In this document: in pieces, positions 46,055 through 54,794 of the stretch
Layout: each line of letters opens with the position of its first letter
Position numbering within the stretch: position 1 is the stretch's first letter
NCBI RefSeq assembly: GCF_900112315.1
Contig: NZ_FOLL01000001.1
Span: 186,001-250,000 of the forward strand
Length of the DNA: 64,000 bases
Reading direction: 5' to 3'
From: Parapedobacter composti
GTDB taxonomy: Bacteria; Bacteroidota; Bacteroidia; Sphingobacteriales; Sphingobacteriaceae
Position numbers and translations under genes: made by a program
The notes under the pieces: generated by a model
Told to the model about the DNA's origin: nothing
Database searches by the model: none
What the model saw: only the letters and a program-made list of their open reading frames with translations

Positions 46055-48055
46055 ATGATACGTTTTGTTAGTCGTCTGACAAGTGTGGCTTTGCTTAGCT
46101 TAATGGCAGGGCTTGCTGTAGCCCATGCAGTGCCGCCAAGAGATAGTATCCTGCAAATAATCCATCGGGTTAATGAACACTGGCAAGCGGGTCATCCGCC
46201 GCAGCAATGGGCATTCTGGGATGTGGCTGCCTACCATACGGGCAATATGGCGGCTTATTCGGTAACGCGCCGGGAGGACTACCGCCGCTATTCCGAGGCG
46301 TGGGCTGAGCACAACCAATGGAAAGGGGCAAAGTCTGACGACCGCTCCCGATGGAAATACCATTATGGCGAAACGGATGAACACGTGCTTTTTGGCGACT
46401 GGCAGATTTGCTTCCAGACGTATATTGACCTGTTTGCGCTGGAACCCGACAGTGTGAAGATACGACGGGCCGTCGAGGTGATGGAATATCAGATGAGCAC
46501 ACCCAATAATGACTATTGGTGGTGGGCCGATGGTTTGTACATGGTGATGCCGGTGATGACCAAGCTGTATCAGGTAACGGGCAATCCGCAGTACCTCGAA
46601 AAATTGTATGCATATTTCAGTTACGCAAAGGATTTGATGTATGATGAGCAGGAACACCTGTTTTATCGCGACGCGAAATATGTGTATCCTAAGCATAAAA
46701 GTGTCAATGGCAAGAAAGATTTCTGGGCGCGGGGCGATGGATGGGTGTTTGCGGGGCTGGCCAAGGTGCTGGGCGACCTGCCGGAGGATGCGTCCCAACG
46801 GGAAGCGTTTGAGCGCGTTTACCGGGATATGGCCGGAGCCATCGTCCGCTGCCAGCAACCGGAGGGCTATTGGACGCGTAGCCTGCTGGATCCGGCACAT
46901 GCACCGGGGCCGGAGACTAGCGGAACGGCGTTCTTTACCTATGGCCTCCTGTGGGGCATCAATCAAGGATATTTTGTAGAGCCGGAATACGTCGAAGCCG
47001 CATTGAAGGGATGGCAATACCTTTCGCAATCCGCCCTGCAGCCCGATGGAAGGGTAGGGTACGTACAGCCTATCGGTGAACGGGCCATTCCCGGCCAGAC
47101 GGTGGATGCACAATCGACTTCCAATTTCGGGGTGGGGGCGTTCCTGTTGGCGGCAACGGAGCTGGTACGGTATGCGGATCGGCAGCAGGATAGTGTATAT
47201 GCATTTTCTTATTTCAAAGGGAACGGCGAAGATGGTTTACATCTGGCTTATAGCTACGACGGTTTTACGTGGACGGCCCTGAAGGGTGATAGTTCGTTTT
47301 TGATGCCTGAACTCAGTAAGGACAGGCTGATGCGCGATCCGTGTATCATCCGCGGGGGCGACGGCCGCTTCCACATGGTGTGGACAGTCAGCTGGACCGA
47401 CCAGGGCATTGGCTATGCGTCATCGGACGACTTGATTCACTGGTCAGCGCAACAGTATATTCCTGTGATGGCACATGAGCCGGAAGCCCGCAATTGCTGG
47501 GCACCTGAAATCACTTACGACGCGGCACATCGGGTATACCTCATTTATTGGGCAACCACCATCCGTGGCCGTTTCCCCGAGACACAGATCGATGCAGACG
47601 ATGGTTATAACCACCGGATGTATTATGTGACGACCAAAGACTTCAAGACGTTCAGTGATACCAGGTTGCTGTATGAACCCGGATTCAATGTGATTGATGC
47701 AACGATTGTGAAGGATAACGGCCGATGGGTGATGTTCCTGAAAGATGAAACGCGCGAACCGGCGCAGAAGAACATAAAGGTGGCCTATGCCGACCACATG
47801 GAAGGGCCTTACAGCGCGGCTAGCGAGCCCATCACCGGAGCGTACTGGGCGGAAGGCCCCACGGCCATGCAAATCAACGGGGAATGGGTCGTGTATTTCG
47901 ACAAATATATTGAGCACAAGTATGGAGCGGTTGTTTCCAAAGACTTGAGAACCTGGCGGGAAGTATCGCATCATTTGCGGATGCCCAACGGTATCCGGCA
48001 CGGTACCGTTTTCAAAATCAGCAAGGAAGAACTAGAAAGGCTGCTGGAACACTGA
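46055..48055 (+). CDS. Fusion of GH105 unsaturated uronyl hydrolase with a GH43-like glycosidase
   Basis: A 666-residue exported protein. Residues about 25-370 are a GH105 alpha/alpha-barrel with Asp159 in WWWADGLYM and the family signature DFWARGDGWV. Residues about 384-662 are a GH43-type propeller with Asp in MRDPCII, Asp in VIDATIV and Glu in WAEGPTA. GH105 hydrolyses the 4,5-unsaturated uronic acid left by lyases on rhamnogalacturonan or glucuronate-capped chains. The GH43 half ends in RHGTV-x-I-S-KEELERL, almost the same as the end of the first GH43 module in the three-enzyme fusion, so those two modules are homologous. Last gene of the locus; convergent with purE 5 bases away. Confidence 0.87.
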   Translation: MIRFVSRLTSVALLSLMAGLAVAHAVPPRDSILQIIHRVNEHWQAGHPPQQWAFWDVAAYHTGNMAAYSVTRREDYRRYSEAWAEHNQWKGAKSDDRSRWKYHYGETDEHVLFGDWQICFQTYIDLFALEPDSVKIRRAVEVMEYQMSTPNNDYWWWADGLYMVMPVMTKLYQVTGNPQYLEKLYAYFSYAKDLMYDEQEHLFYRDAKYVYPKHKSVNGKKDFWARGDGWVFAGLAKVLGDLPEDASQREAFERVYRDMAGAIVRCQQPEGYWTRSLLDPAHAPGPETSGTAFFTYGLLWGINQGYFVEPEYVEAALKGWQYLSQSALQPDGRVGYVQPIGERAIPGQTVDAQSTSNFGVGAFLLAATELVRYADRQQDSVYAFSYFKGNGEDGLHLAYSYDGFTWTALKGDSSFLMPELSKDRLMRDPCIIRGGDGRFHMVWTVSWTDQGIGYASSDDLIHWSAQQYIPVMAHEPEARNCWAPEITYDAAHRVYLIYWATTIRGRFPETQIDADDGYNHRMYYVTTKDFKTFSDTRLLYEPGFNVIDATIVKDNGRWVMFLKDETREPAQKNIKVAYADHMEGPYSAASEPITGAYWAEGPTAMQINGEWVVYFDKYIEHKYGAVVSKDLRTWREVSHHLRMPNGIRHGTVFKISKEELERLLEH

Positions 48056-48060
48056 ATTAG

Positions 48061-48573
48061 TTATCCCAGCCCTTCTTCCATTTCTTTGGCGCTTTCCTCC
48101 ACCTTTCTGGCCAGTTCAGCCTTGTAATTAAGCAGGTTTGCCGCAATCTGCTCATCAGAAACTGCCAGAATCTGAGCCGCAAGGATACCGGCATTCTTAG
48201 CGGCATTGAGTGCCACGGTGGCCACCGGGATGCCGTTGGGCATCTGCAGGATGGAAAGCACGGAGTCCCACCCGTCAATGGAGTTGGACGACTTTACAGG
48301 AACACCGATAACCGGAAGGTGCGTAATGGACGCTACCATGCCCGGCAGGTGAGCTGCGCCACCGGCGCCGGCGACGATAACCTTAAGACCCCGGGAAGCG
48401 GCATTTTTGGCATAGTCGAACATGCGTTCCGGCGTACGGTGTGCCGATACGATGGTTACTTCAACCCGGGCCCCTAATGATTTCAGTATTTCAACGGCAT
48501 CCTGCATTACGGGCAGGTCAGACTTACTGCCCATGATGACGCCTACTTCCGGTATAGCTGGTTTTGCTGTCAT
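48061..48573 (-). CDS. purE: N5-carboxyaminoimidazole ribonucleotide mutase
   Basis: A 170-residue class I PurE with GSKSDLPVMQDA, SAHRTPERMFDYA (catalytic His) and AGGAAHLPGMVA. It moves the carboxyl group of N5-CAIR to C4 in purine synthesis, acting after PurK, whose gene lies just upstream. Its leader contains the heptanucleotide repeat described separately. It converges with the GH105-GH43 gene with only 5 bases between. Confidence 0.96.
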   Translation of the reverse strand: MTAKPAIPEVGVIMGSKSDLPVMQDAVEILKSLGARVEVTIVSAHRTPERMFDYAKNAASRGLKVIVAGAGGAAHLPGMVASITHLPVIGVPVKSSNSIDGWDSVLSILQMPNGIPVATVALNAAKNAGILAAQILAVSDEQIAANLLNYKAELARKVEESAKEMEEGLG

Positions 48574-48600
48574 TTATCTATTATCGTTATTATTATTATC

Positions 48601-48698
48601 ACCGATCACCCATTACCGACCACCGACCACCCATTACCGACCACCGACCACCGACCACCCATCACCGACCACCGACCACCGACCACCCACTACCCCCA
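48601..48698 (-). repeat. Heptanucleotide tandem repeat, 14 units, in the purK-purE gap
   Basis: Fourteen exact 7-base units fill the gap from the purK stop codon (48699-48701) to 27 bases before the purE ATG. On the + strand the main unit is ACCGACC (8 copies) with the variants ACCGATC, ACCCATT, ACCCATC, ACCCACT and ACCCCCA. Variants fall at regular places, giving higher-order blocks of 2, 3, 4 and 4 units. On the transcribed purE sense strand the units read GGTCGGT, so the mRNA leader is a run of GG pairs. An ATT-rich stretch (48574-48600) separates it from purE. Confidence 0.95.
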
Positions 48699-49841
48699 TC
48701 ACGTAATCACCCGAAGGGTCTGCTGCACTTTCCTTGCTGTACTGATAGCCTGCTCACGGTCTTCATTAATGATACACACATGGCCCATCTTTCGGAACGG
48801 CTTGGTGAACTTCTTTCCGTACAGGTGCAAATATACGCCTTCCAGCGCCAATATTTCTTCGATACCCTCGTAACGGGCCAACCCATCATAACCCGCTTCG
48901 CCCAGTAAGTTTACCATCACGGCATTGGTGCGGGCGGCGGTGTTGCCCGGAGGCAGATTGAAAATGGCCCGCAGGTGCTGGGCAAACTGTGAGGTGAAAT
49001 TGCCTTCGATACTCTGGTGCCCACTATTGTGTGGACGTGGAGCCAGCTCATTGACCAACAATTGGCCATCTTTGGTGAGGAAGAGCTCAACAGCCAGCAG
49101 CCCCACAATCTGCAGGTCTTCTGCGATTTTTTTGGCTAACTGTTCTGCACGTTGCTGAATCTCAAGCGGCAGGTTGGAGGGTGATATGAGAAACTCCACG
49201 AGATTCGCTTCGGGGTTAAACTCCATCTCCACGCAAGGGAACGTGGCCACATCGCCGTCGTCGTTGCGGGAAACGATTACAGCCAGCTCTTTGTCAAAAT
49301 CTATCCACTGCTCGATGAGGCTGGGCGCCTCGAAAGCGTCATCGATATCGGTTTCGCTAATGATTTTCTTTACACCCCGGCCGTCGTACCCGTCTTTACG
49401 CAACTTCTGGATATAGGGTAGGCTGATGGTAGCCTGCCGGAGGTTTTCTTTTGATGATATGAGCTGAAACGGGGCCGTGGGAATATCATTTTGCTTGAAG
49501 AACTGCTTCTGGAGGCCTTTATCCTGTATCAAGCGGATGATGCGCGATTGCGGATAGACCACTACACCTTCTTCTTCCAGCTTTTCAAGCGCGTCTACAT
49601 TGACTTTTTCGATTTCAATGGTGATCATGTCGAGCCCTTTGCCGAAGGTATATACGGTATCGAAATCATTCAGGGGTCCGCATACAAAACTATTACACAA
49701 GTTGCGACACGGGGCGTTTTTGTCGGGGTCAAGAACGTGGACATTTACGTTGAGATTGATGGCTTCCTGGATAAGCATGCGGCCCAGTTGTCCGCCCCCC
49801 AGGATACCCAATTGCAATTCGCCATAAAAATCTTTTGCCAT
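48699..49841 (-). CDS. purK: 5-(carboxyamino)imidazole ribonucleotide synthase
   Basis: Start taken at the ATG at 49841 (MAKDFYGELQLG); the TTG at 49847 is less likely. The 380-residue ATP-grasp enzyme carries GILGGGQLGRML, KLRKDGYDGRGVKKI and the C-terminal NELAPRPHNSGH. It carboxylates AIR with ATP and bicarbonate to N5-CAIR. It starts 25 bases after nuoB, which suggests read-through from nuoAB, and purE follows after the repeat tract. Confidence 0.96.
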   Translation of the reverse strand: MAKDFYGELQLGILGGGQLGRMLIQEAINLNVNVHVLDPDKNAPCRNLCNSFVCGPLNDFDTVYTFGKGLDMITIEIEKVNVDALEKLEEEGVVVYPQSRIIRLIQDKGLQKQFFKQNDIPTAPFQLISSKENLRQATISLPYIQKLRKDGYDGRGVKKIISETDIDDAFEAPSLIEQWIDFDKELAVIVSRNDDGDVATFPCVEMEFNPEANLVEFLISPSNLPLEIQQRAEQLAKKIAEDLQIVGLLAVELFLTKDGQLLVNELAPRPHNSGHQSIEGNFTSQFAQHLRAIFNLPPGNTAARTNAVMVNLLGEAGYDGLARYEGIEEILALEGVYLHLYGKKFTKPFRKMGHVCIINEDREQAISTARKVQQTLRVIT

Positions 49842-49866
49842 ATACAAAGGTTGGTTAACGTTTGAG

Positions 49867-50370
49867 TTATACGCGTGCCGATTGCAGCTTATCGGCTGCG
49901 ATATGTTCAGTTTCTATTTTTTTCTGCAATTCAAGGAACGCCCCTATCAGGGCCTCCGGCCGCGGGGGGCAGCCCTGCACATAGATGTCTACCGGAATGA
50001 TGCGGTCCACGCCTTTGACCACATGGTAGCCATGCTGCCAGTAGGGCCCGCCGCAATTGGCGCATGAGCCCATGGAGATCACATATTTCGGCGCTGGCAT
50101 TTGCTCATACAGCCGCCGGATGCGATCAGCCATCTTAAAAGTGACCGTGCCGGCAATGATCATCACGTCCGATTGCCGTGGTGAGGGGCGGGGGAACACG
50201 CCGAAGCGATCGAGATCATACGTGGCAGCCATGGCTCCCATCATCTCTATTGCGCAACAGGCAATGCCGAAGCTCATAGGCCACATGGATGACAGCCGGG
50301 CCCAGTTCAGTAGGTCGTCAAGTTTGGCGATCACCACACCATTGCTTTCCATCGCTTTATCCATGCTCAT
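49867..50370 (-). CDS. nuoB: NADH-quinone oxidoreductase subunit B
   Basis: A 167-residue peripheral subunit of complex I that holds the last iron-sulfur cluster (N2) before quinone. All four cysteine ligands are present: the pair in [11 protein letters not shown], one in [10 protein letters not shown] and one in [10 protein letters not shown]. The start overlaps the nuoA stop in an ATGA, giving translational coupling. The gene after it is purK, not nuoC, so nuoAB is separated from the rest of complex I at this point. Confidence 0.96.
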   Translation of the reverse strand: MSMDKAMESNGVVIAKLDDLLNWARLSSMWPMSFGIACCAIEMMGAMAATYDLDRFGVFPRPSPRQSDVMIIAGTVTFKMADRIRRLYEQMPAPKYVISMGSCANCGGPYWQHGYHVVKGVDRIIPVDIYVQGCPPRPEALIGAFLELQKKIETEHIAADKLQSARV

Positions 50371-50966
50371 GACGTTGTCTTTCCGGGTTTTCTGAATACG
50401 GGTTTAAATGCTGGTTTCTTATTGCCACTAACGGCACCGGACACTTTCGGATCCGCCTCCGGCTGGGGCTGTGGATCGAATTTCCGAACAGCATATTGTT
50501 CGCGGTTCAGCCGATCATAGGCAGACGGCGGGATGTTTATGGACACGTGCGGAAGCACCGCCCGCGGCTTGACCCAGTCAAGATCGCCCTTTTTCCATAC
50601 ATATACCAGTCCGACGATGAGTATACCCACGAATAAAGCCATCTCTGCCAACGTAAACCACCCCCAGCGTGCATCGGCCGCCATTAAGGCCGTATTGCCG
50701 AACACTGTTGCCCAAGGAAAGATGAACACCAACTCGACATCAAACAATAAAAATACCAGCGCGATGACATAAAAGCGGGAATTGAACGAAACCCAAGAAC
50801 TTCCCATGGGCTCTTCGCCGCATTCGTAGGTAGTAAGTTTTTCGGCGGTTGGTTTTTTGGGTGATAAAAGCTTGCCCAGCATTAAGGTGAGCAACACCAG
50901 TACCACGCCCGACACCCCGATGAGGAGTATTTTGCCGAATTCGGTAAGTTGCGCCGGGTCGTCCAT
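50367..50966 (-). CDS. nuoA: NADH-quinone oxidoreductase subunit A, with extended C-terminus
   Basis: A 199-residue membrane subunit of complex I with three membrane helices and the family segments [11 protein letters not shown] and [17 protein letters not shown]. The core ends near residue 135; the remaining 60 residues are hydrophilic, proline- and lysine-rich and absent from short NuoA proteins. A perfect -7 element lies only 6 bases before the ATG. Confidence 0.95.
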   Translation of the reverse strand: MDDPAQLTEFGKILLIGVSGVVLVLLTLMLGKLLSPKKPTAEKLTTYECGEEPMGSSWVSFNSRFYVIALVFLLFDVELVFIFPWATVFGNTALMAADARWGWFTLAEMALFVGILIVGLVYVWKKGDLDWVKPRAVLPHVSINIPPSAYDRLNREQYAVRKFDPQPQPEADPKVSGAVSGNKKPAFKPVFRKPGKTTS

Positions 50967-50972
50967 ACCCTA

Positions 50973-50980
50973 CAAAGATA
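50973..50980 (-). promoter_or_regulatory. -7 element of the nuoA-nuoB(-purK-purE) operon
   Basis: On the minus strand TATCTTTG matches TAnnTTTG exactly and ends 6 bases before the nuoA ATG (50966). Transcription would begin at or within a few bases of the start codon, so the mRNA would be leaderless or nearly so. Confidence 0.5.
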
Positions 50981-51070
50981 AAGAAATTATTTTACTTGGT
51001 TTATCGGATGTTTTTTCATGGCTCTTTGTCAAAACAGCGCAGAAGTTAAGTAATCTACGTCGCGGTAAGA

Positions 51071-52411
51071 CTACCGGCCCATGGGCATCTTAGGCATACC
51101 ACGCATCATCTTGGCCATGGCAGCAGGATTAGACATTTGCTTCATCACTTTACGCATGTCGTTGAATTGCTTCATCAGCTTATTGACCTCCACCAGGTCG
51201 GTGCCGGACCCCTTGGCAATGCGTGCACGCCGCTTTTGGTCAATTATATCCGGGTTTTCCCGTTCATAGGGCGTCATGGAATTGATGATAGCCTCGATGG
51301 GTTTGAACGCATCGTCATCGATATCTACGTCTTTAAGGGCTTTGCCTACCCCTGGAATCATACCCATGAGGTCTTTCATGTTGCCCATCTTCTTGATTTG
51401 CTGGATCTGGCTGCGGAAATCGTTGAAATCAAATTTGTTCTTGCGGATTTTGCGGTGCAATTCGGCCGCTTGTTTCTCATCGAACTGTTGCTGCGCCCGC
51501 TCGACAAGTGACACCACGTCGCCCATGCCGAGGATACGCGAAGCCATCCGGTCGGGATGGAACACGTCAAGGGCATCCATCTTTTCACCGGTACCGATAA
51601 ATTTGATGGGCTTGTTGACCACCGACTTGATGGAAAGGGCCGCACCGCCACGGGTATCGCCATCCAGCTTGGTGAGTACAACACCCGTAAAATCGAGCCG
51701 ATCGTTAAAGGCTTTGGCGGTATTCACCGCGTCCTGACCAGTCATGGCATCCACCACGAACAGAATCTCATGCGGCTGGGTGGCGTCCTTTACGGCAGCG
51801 ATTTCGTTCATCAGCGCCTCGTCGATGGCCAGGCGGCCGGCGGTATCCACGATAACCACGTTGTGACCATTCCGCTTGGCTTCGGCAACGCCGGCCTGGG
51901 CAATACCGATGGGATCGTTGGATTCCCGGTTGGCATACACAGGTACATCCACCTGTTGCCCCAACACCTCAAGCTGATCGATAGCCGCGGGGCGGTATAC
52001 GTCACCCGCTACGAGCAGGGGCTTGCGTCCTTTTTTTTCCTTGAGGTATTTGGCCAGTTTACCGGTGAACGTTGTTTTGCCGGCACCGTTGAGTCCGGCG
52101 ATGAGGATAACCGTCGGGCTTTTTGTAAGATCAAGTTCTGAGGCTGTTCCACCCATGAGGGCAGTGAGCTCATCGTTCATGATTTTGGTGAGCAACTGCC
52201 CCGGAGAAATGCTCGTAAGTACGTTCTGGCCCAGCGCTTTTTGCTTCACTTCATCAGTGAACGCTTTGGCCGTTTTGTAATTCACGTCGGCATCGAGCAA
52301 CGCTTTGCGGATTTCCTTCATGGTCTCCGCTACGTTGATTTCGGTAATATTTCCCTGGCCTTTTAATACCTTGAAGGCTCTGTCTAATTTATCTTGTAGG
52401 TTCTGAAACAT
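51071..52411 (-). CDS. ffh: Signal recognition particle GTPase
   Basis: A 446-residue protein with the N domain, the G domain (GLNGAGKTTFTGKLA P-loop, VDTAGRLAIDE, TKLDGDTRGG) and a methionine-rich M domain ending in MRGMPKMPMGR. It binds signal sequences on ribosomes together with 4.5S RNA and delivers membrane proteins to FtsY. Length is normal. It is a single-gene unit with a -7 element 30 bases upstream. Confidence 0.97.
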   Translation of the reverse strand: MFQNLQDKLDRAFKVLKGQGNITEINVAETMKEIRKALLDADVNYKTAKAFTDEVKQKALGQNVLTSISPGQLLTKIMNDELTALMGGTASELDLTKSPTVILIAGLNGAGKTTFTGKLAKYLKEKKGRKPLLVAGDVYRPAAIDQLEVLGQQVDVPVYANRESNDPIGIAQAGVAEAKRNGHNVVIVDTAGRLAIDEALMNEIAAVKDATQPHEILFVVDAMTGQDAVNTAKAFNDRLDFTGVVLTKLDGDTRGGAALSIKSVVNKPIKFIGTGEKMDALDVFHPDRMASRILGMGDVVSLVERAQQQFDEKQAAELHRKIRKNKFDFNDFRSQIQQIKKMGNMKDLMGMIPGVGKALKDVDIDDDAFKPIEAIINSMTPYERENPDIIDQKRRARIAKGSGTDLVEVNKLMKQFNDMRKVMKQMSNPAAMAKMMRGMPKMPMGR

Positions 52412-52441
52412 CGTCAGTTGCTATAATAAATGAACGAATTG

Positions 52442-52449
52442 CAAAGGTA
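52442..52449 (-). promoter_or_regulatory. -7 element of ffh
   Basis: TACCTTTG on the minus strand matches TAnnTTTG and lies 30 bases upstream of the ffh ATG. It is 15 bases beyond the terminator of the preceding gene, so the -33 region would overlap that hairpin. Confidence 0.45.
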
Positions 52450-52464
52450 CAAAATCTCTGCATT

Positions 52465-52495
52465 AAAAAAGCCCGCCCCGATTTCTCGGGGCGGG
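52465..52495 (-). terminator. Rho-independent terminator of the zinc metallopeptidase gene
   Basis: A perfect 10-bp GC-rich stem (52472-52481 with 52486-52495, 4-base loop) followed on the minus strand by a run of six T (52470-52465). It lies 32 bases after the stop codon at 52528. Confidence 0.9.
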
Positions 52496-52527
52496 GACCC
52501 ACCTAAACTTAAACTATGAAAAGATCG

Positions 52528-53217
52528 TCATTCCCTTCTGCCGAGCAACATGCTGGCATAATAAAGCAGCATGGCTAAGGACGATAACGCTGCAACCACA
52601 TAGGTCATTGCGGCCCACCAGAGTGCATCTTTGGCGCCTTCATGCTCCACCGTGCTGTGGGTGATACCCTTGTTGTCTAGCCAAGCCAATGCACGTTTCG
52701 AGGCGTCGAATTCCACGGGTAATGTCACGAAAGCAAACAGTGTGGTAATAGCCAAAGCGGCAACGCCGATTGCAAGTATATACGGGTTGCCGGAGAAGGC
52801 GAATAGCAGCACACCGATCATCAGCACCCATTGCACTAAGTTGGATGCTATGCTGACGATGGGCACCATAGCCGAGCGGAATTGCAGCCAAGAGTAAGCT
52901 TTGGCATGTTGCACCGCGTGGCCGCACTCGTGCGCAGCAACAGCGGCGGCAGCGACACTGCGCCCGCTGTAAACCTCAGGACTGAGATTTACTGTGCGGT
53001 TGGCGGGGTTATAATGGTCGCTCAATTGGCCCTGGGATGAAACAATCTGTACATCGTAGATGCCGTTGTCATGCAACATCTTTTCAGCCACGTCGCGCCC
53101 GGTCATTCCGGTGCTGAGTGGCATTTCCGAATATTTTTTGAATTTACTCTTGAAGCGCCACTGCACGATGAGGCTCGCAATCATTATACCGCCGAAAAGA
53201 ATCCAATAGATCATCAT
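52528..53217 (-). CDS. Membrane zinc metallopeptidase (YugP-like)
   Basis: A 229-residue membrane protein with an N-terminal helix (MMIYWILFGGIMIASLIVQW), the zinc motif HECGHAVQH near residue 92, and three more hydrophobic segments in the C-terminal half. It belongs to the neutral zinc metallopeptidase family related to B. subtilis YugP. The natural substrate is not known. It stands alone with its own terminator. Confidence 0.88.
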   Translation of the reverse strand: MMIYWILFGGIMIASLIVQWRFKSKFKKYSEMPLSTGMTGRDVAEKMLHDNGIYDVQIVSSQGQLSDHYNPANRTVNLSPEVYSGRSVAAAAVAAHECGHAVQHAKAYSWLQFRSAMVPIVSIASNLVQWVLMIGVLLFAFSGNPYILAIGVAALAITTLFAFVTLPVEFDASKRALAWLDNKGITHSTVEHEGAKDALWWAAMTYVVAALSSLAMLLYYASMLLGRRE

Positions 53218-53372
53218 ATATCAATTTAATTTTTATGTTTTTCTTACTTCCAAAAAGTAATCAGCAAAGAACATACCGCGCAAATCTTTGCTGACGATAT
53301 GGCTTGCAGCTGCTCACGAAGATACGAAAAATTAGGCATATAATGACAAAGTAACATATCCAGACAAACAAA

Positions 53373-53400
53373 AAAGCCACCTGTTCAGACAAGTGGCTTT
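53373..53400 (-). terminator. Terminator after frr
   Basis: AAAGCCAC and GTGGCTTT form an 8-bp stem around a 12-base middle, with A-rich DNA on the plus side giving a T run on the minus strand. It follows the frr stop (53426) by 26 bases. The stem is near symmetric, so it could work in both directions. Confidence 0.75.
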
Positions 53401-53425
53401 ACCTTTAACTCGTTGTTAAGAACGG

Positions 53426-53989
53426 TTAGACCGTCATGATGTCTTTTTCCTTGGCTTCAGCCAGCTTGTCTACTTCGGCAATATATTTGTCGGTCAGCTT
53501 TTGTACCTCACCCTCACCCACTTTAATTTCGTCTTCTGATACGCCTTCGTTTTTCAATTTTTTGATGCCGTCGTTGGCGTCTTTACGGATGTTCCGGATA
53601 GCCACACGGCCTCGTTCAGCTTCCTCTTTTACCTTCTTTACCAAATCGCGGCGGCGTTCTTCGGTAAGCGGGGGAATGTTAAGCCGGATAACGCTTCCGT
53701 CGTTTTGGGGGGTAAGGCCGATGTTGGCATCAAGAATGGCCTTTTCGATGGTAGTTAACATGTTCTTCTCCCAGGGCTGTATCACCAACGTCCGGGCATC
53801 GGGAGTATTGATGTTGCTGACTTGTGAAAGCGGTGTTGAGGATCCATAATAATCAACATGGATGCCGTCAAGCATGGAAGGCATGGCCTTGCCTGCGCGG
53901 ATTTTGGTGAGTTCAGATGCGGTATGTGCTACGGCTTTTTGCATCTGTTCAGCGCTATCGTCCAATTGTAAGGTTATAAGTTCGTCCAT
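53426..53989 (-). CDS. frr: Ribosome recycling factor
   Basis: A 187-residue protein of the expected length with KIRAGKAMPSMLDGI, VIRLNIPPLTEERRRDLVKK and AIRNIRKDAND. With EF-G it splits the post-termination ribosome. It follows pyrH by 31 bases, the conserved pyrH-frr order. Confidence 0.97.
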   Translation of the reverse strand: MDELITLQLDDSAEQMQKAVAHTASELTKIRAGKAMPSMLDGIHVDYYGSSTPLSQVSNINTPDARTLVIQPWEKNMLTTIEKAILDANIGLTPQNDGSVIRLNIPPLTEERRRDLVKKVKEEAERGRVAIRNIRKDANDGIKKLKNEGVSEDEIKVGEGEVQKLTDKYIAEVDKLAEAKEKDIMTV

Positions 53990-54020
53990 GGCTATGCATT
54001 TATGGTTTGGTCAAAAATAA

Positions 54021-54728
54021 TCATTCTCGTACTAAAGTTCCAATGCGTTCCCCATTTGCGAGCCGGGTAAGATTTCCGGGTTTATTCATGTCGAACACAA
54101 TGATGGGCAATTTGTTTTCTTGGCATAACGTGAAGGCGGTCATGTCCATTACGCTGAGGCCACGGTTATATACATCCTGAAAGGTAATTTCGTCAAACCG
54201 CGTAGCGGTGGGATCCTTGAGCGGGTCTGCCGTGTAGATGCCGTCTACACGTGTACCCTTAAGCACAACATCTGCGTTTATTTCAATAGCCCGCAATGAA
54301 GCGGCGGTATCGGTGGTGAAATAAGGGTTCCCCGTTCCGGCGCCGAAGATTACCACACGGCCTTTTTCCAGGTGGCGCACGGCACGACGGCGGATAAACG
54401 GCTCACAGATCTGTTCCATCTTGATGGCGGTGAGCAACCGTGTTTTGATACCCAGCTTTTCCAGTGCATCCTGTAACGCCATGCTGTTGATAACGGTTGC
54501 CAACATGCCCATGTAATCGGCCTGCACACGATCCATGCCGGCTTTTTCTGCACTCAGGCCACGGTAGATATTACCACCGCCGATGACGAGGGCTACTTGC
54601 ATGCCTTTGTCATGGATTTCCTTAATGTCTTTTGCGTATTGTACTACGCGGTTGATATCGATGCCGTATTGCTGATCGCCCATAAGGGCTTCTCCGCTGA
54701 GCTTGAGTAGGATGCGTTTATATTTCAT
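54021..54728 (-). CDS. pyrH: UMP kinase
   Basis: A 235-residue amino-acid-kinase-fold enzyme with [14 protein letters not shown], the GGGNIYRG glycine-rich loop and [16 protein letters not shown]. It phosphorylates UMP to UDP and is the first gene of the pyrH-frr pair. A -7 element (54764-54771) lies 35 bases upstream. Confidence 0.97.
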   Translation of the reverse strand: MKYKRILLKLSGEALMGDQQYGIDINRVVQYAKDIKEIHDKGMQVALVIGGGNIYRGLSAEKAGMDRVQADYMGMLATVINSMALQDALEKLGIKTRLLTAIKMEQICEPFIRRRAVRHLEKGRVVIFGAGTGNPYFTTDTAASLRAIEINADVVLKGTRVDGIYTADPLKDPTATRFDEITFQDVYNRGLSVMDMTAFTLCQENKLPIIVFDMNKPGNLTRLANGERIGTLVRE

Positions 54729-54763
54729 AAAATCATTGTCCTGGACTGGGGACTTCCAGCCGC

Positions 54764-54771
54764 CAAAGATA
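54764..54771 (-). promoter_or_regulatory. -7 element of pyrH-frr
   Basis: TATCTTTG on the minus strand fits TAnnTTTG exactly, 35 bases before the pyrH ATG and directly downstream of bshA. A T-rich run lies on the upstream side; no clear TTTG. Confidence 0.45.
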
Positions 54772-54794
54772 AAAGTTTTTTTTAAGAACTACCG

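Noticed and set aside
46100..47113. 337-residue minus-strand frame opposite the GH105 part
   Set aside because: Antisense shadow; the + strand protein carries the GH105 signatures over the same stretch.
48601..48698. Possible CRISPR array
   Set aside because: Units are 7 bases with no unique spacers and there are no cas genes; it is a simple tandem repeat.
48564..48908. Plus-strand frame across the heptanucleotide repeat
   Set aside because: Its repetitive Pro/Thr/Asp/His peptide is produced only by the repeat, and the rest is antisense to purK.
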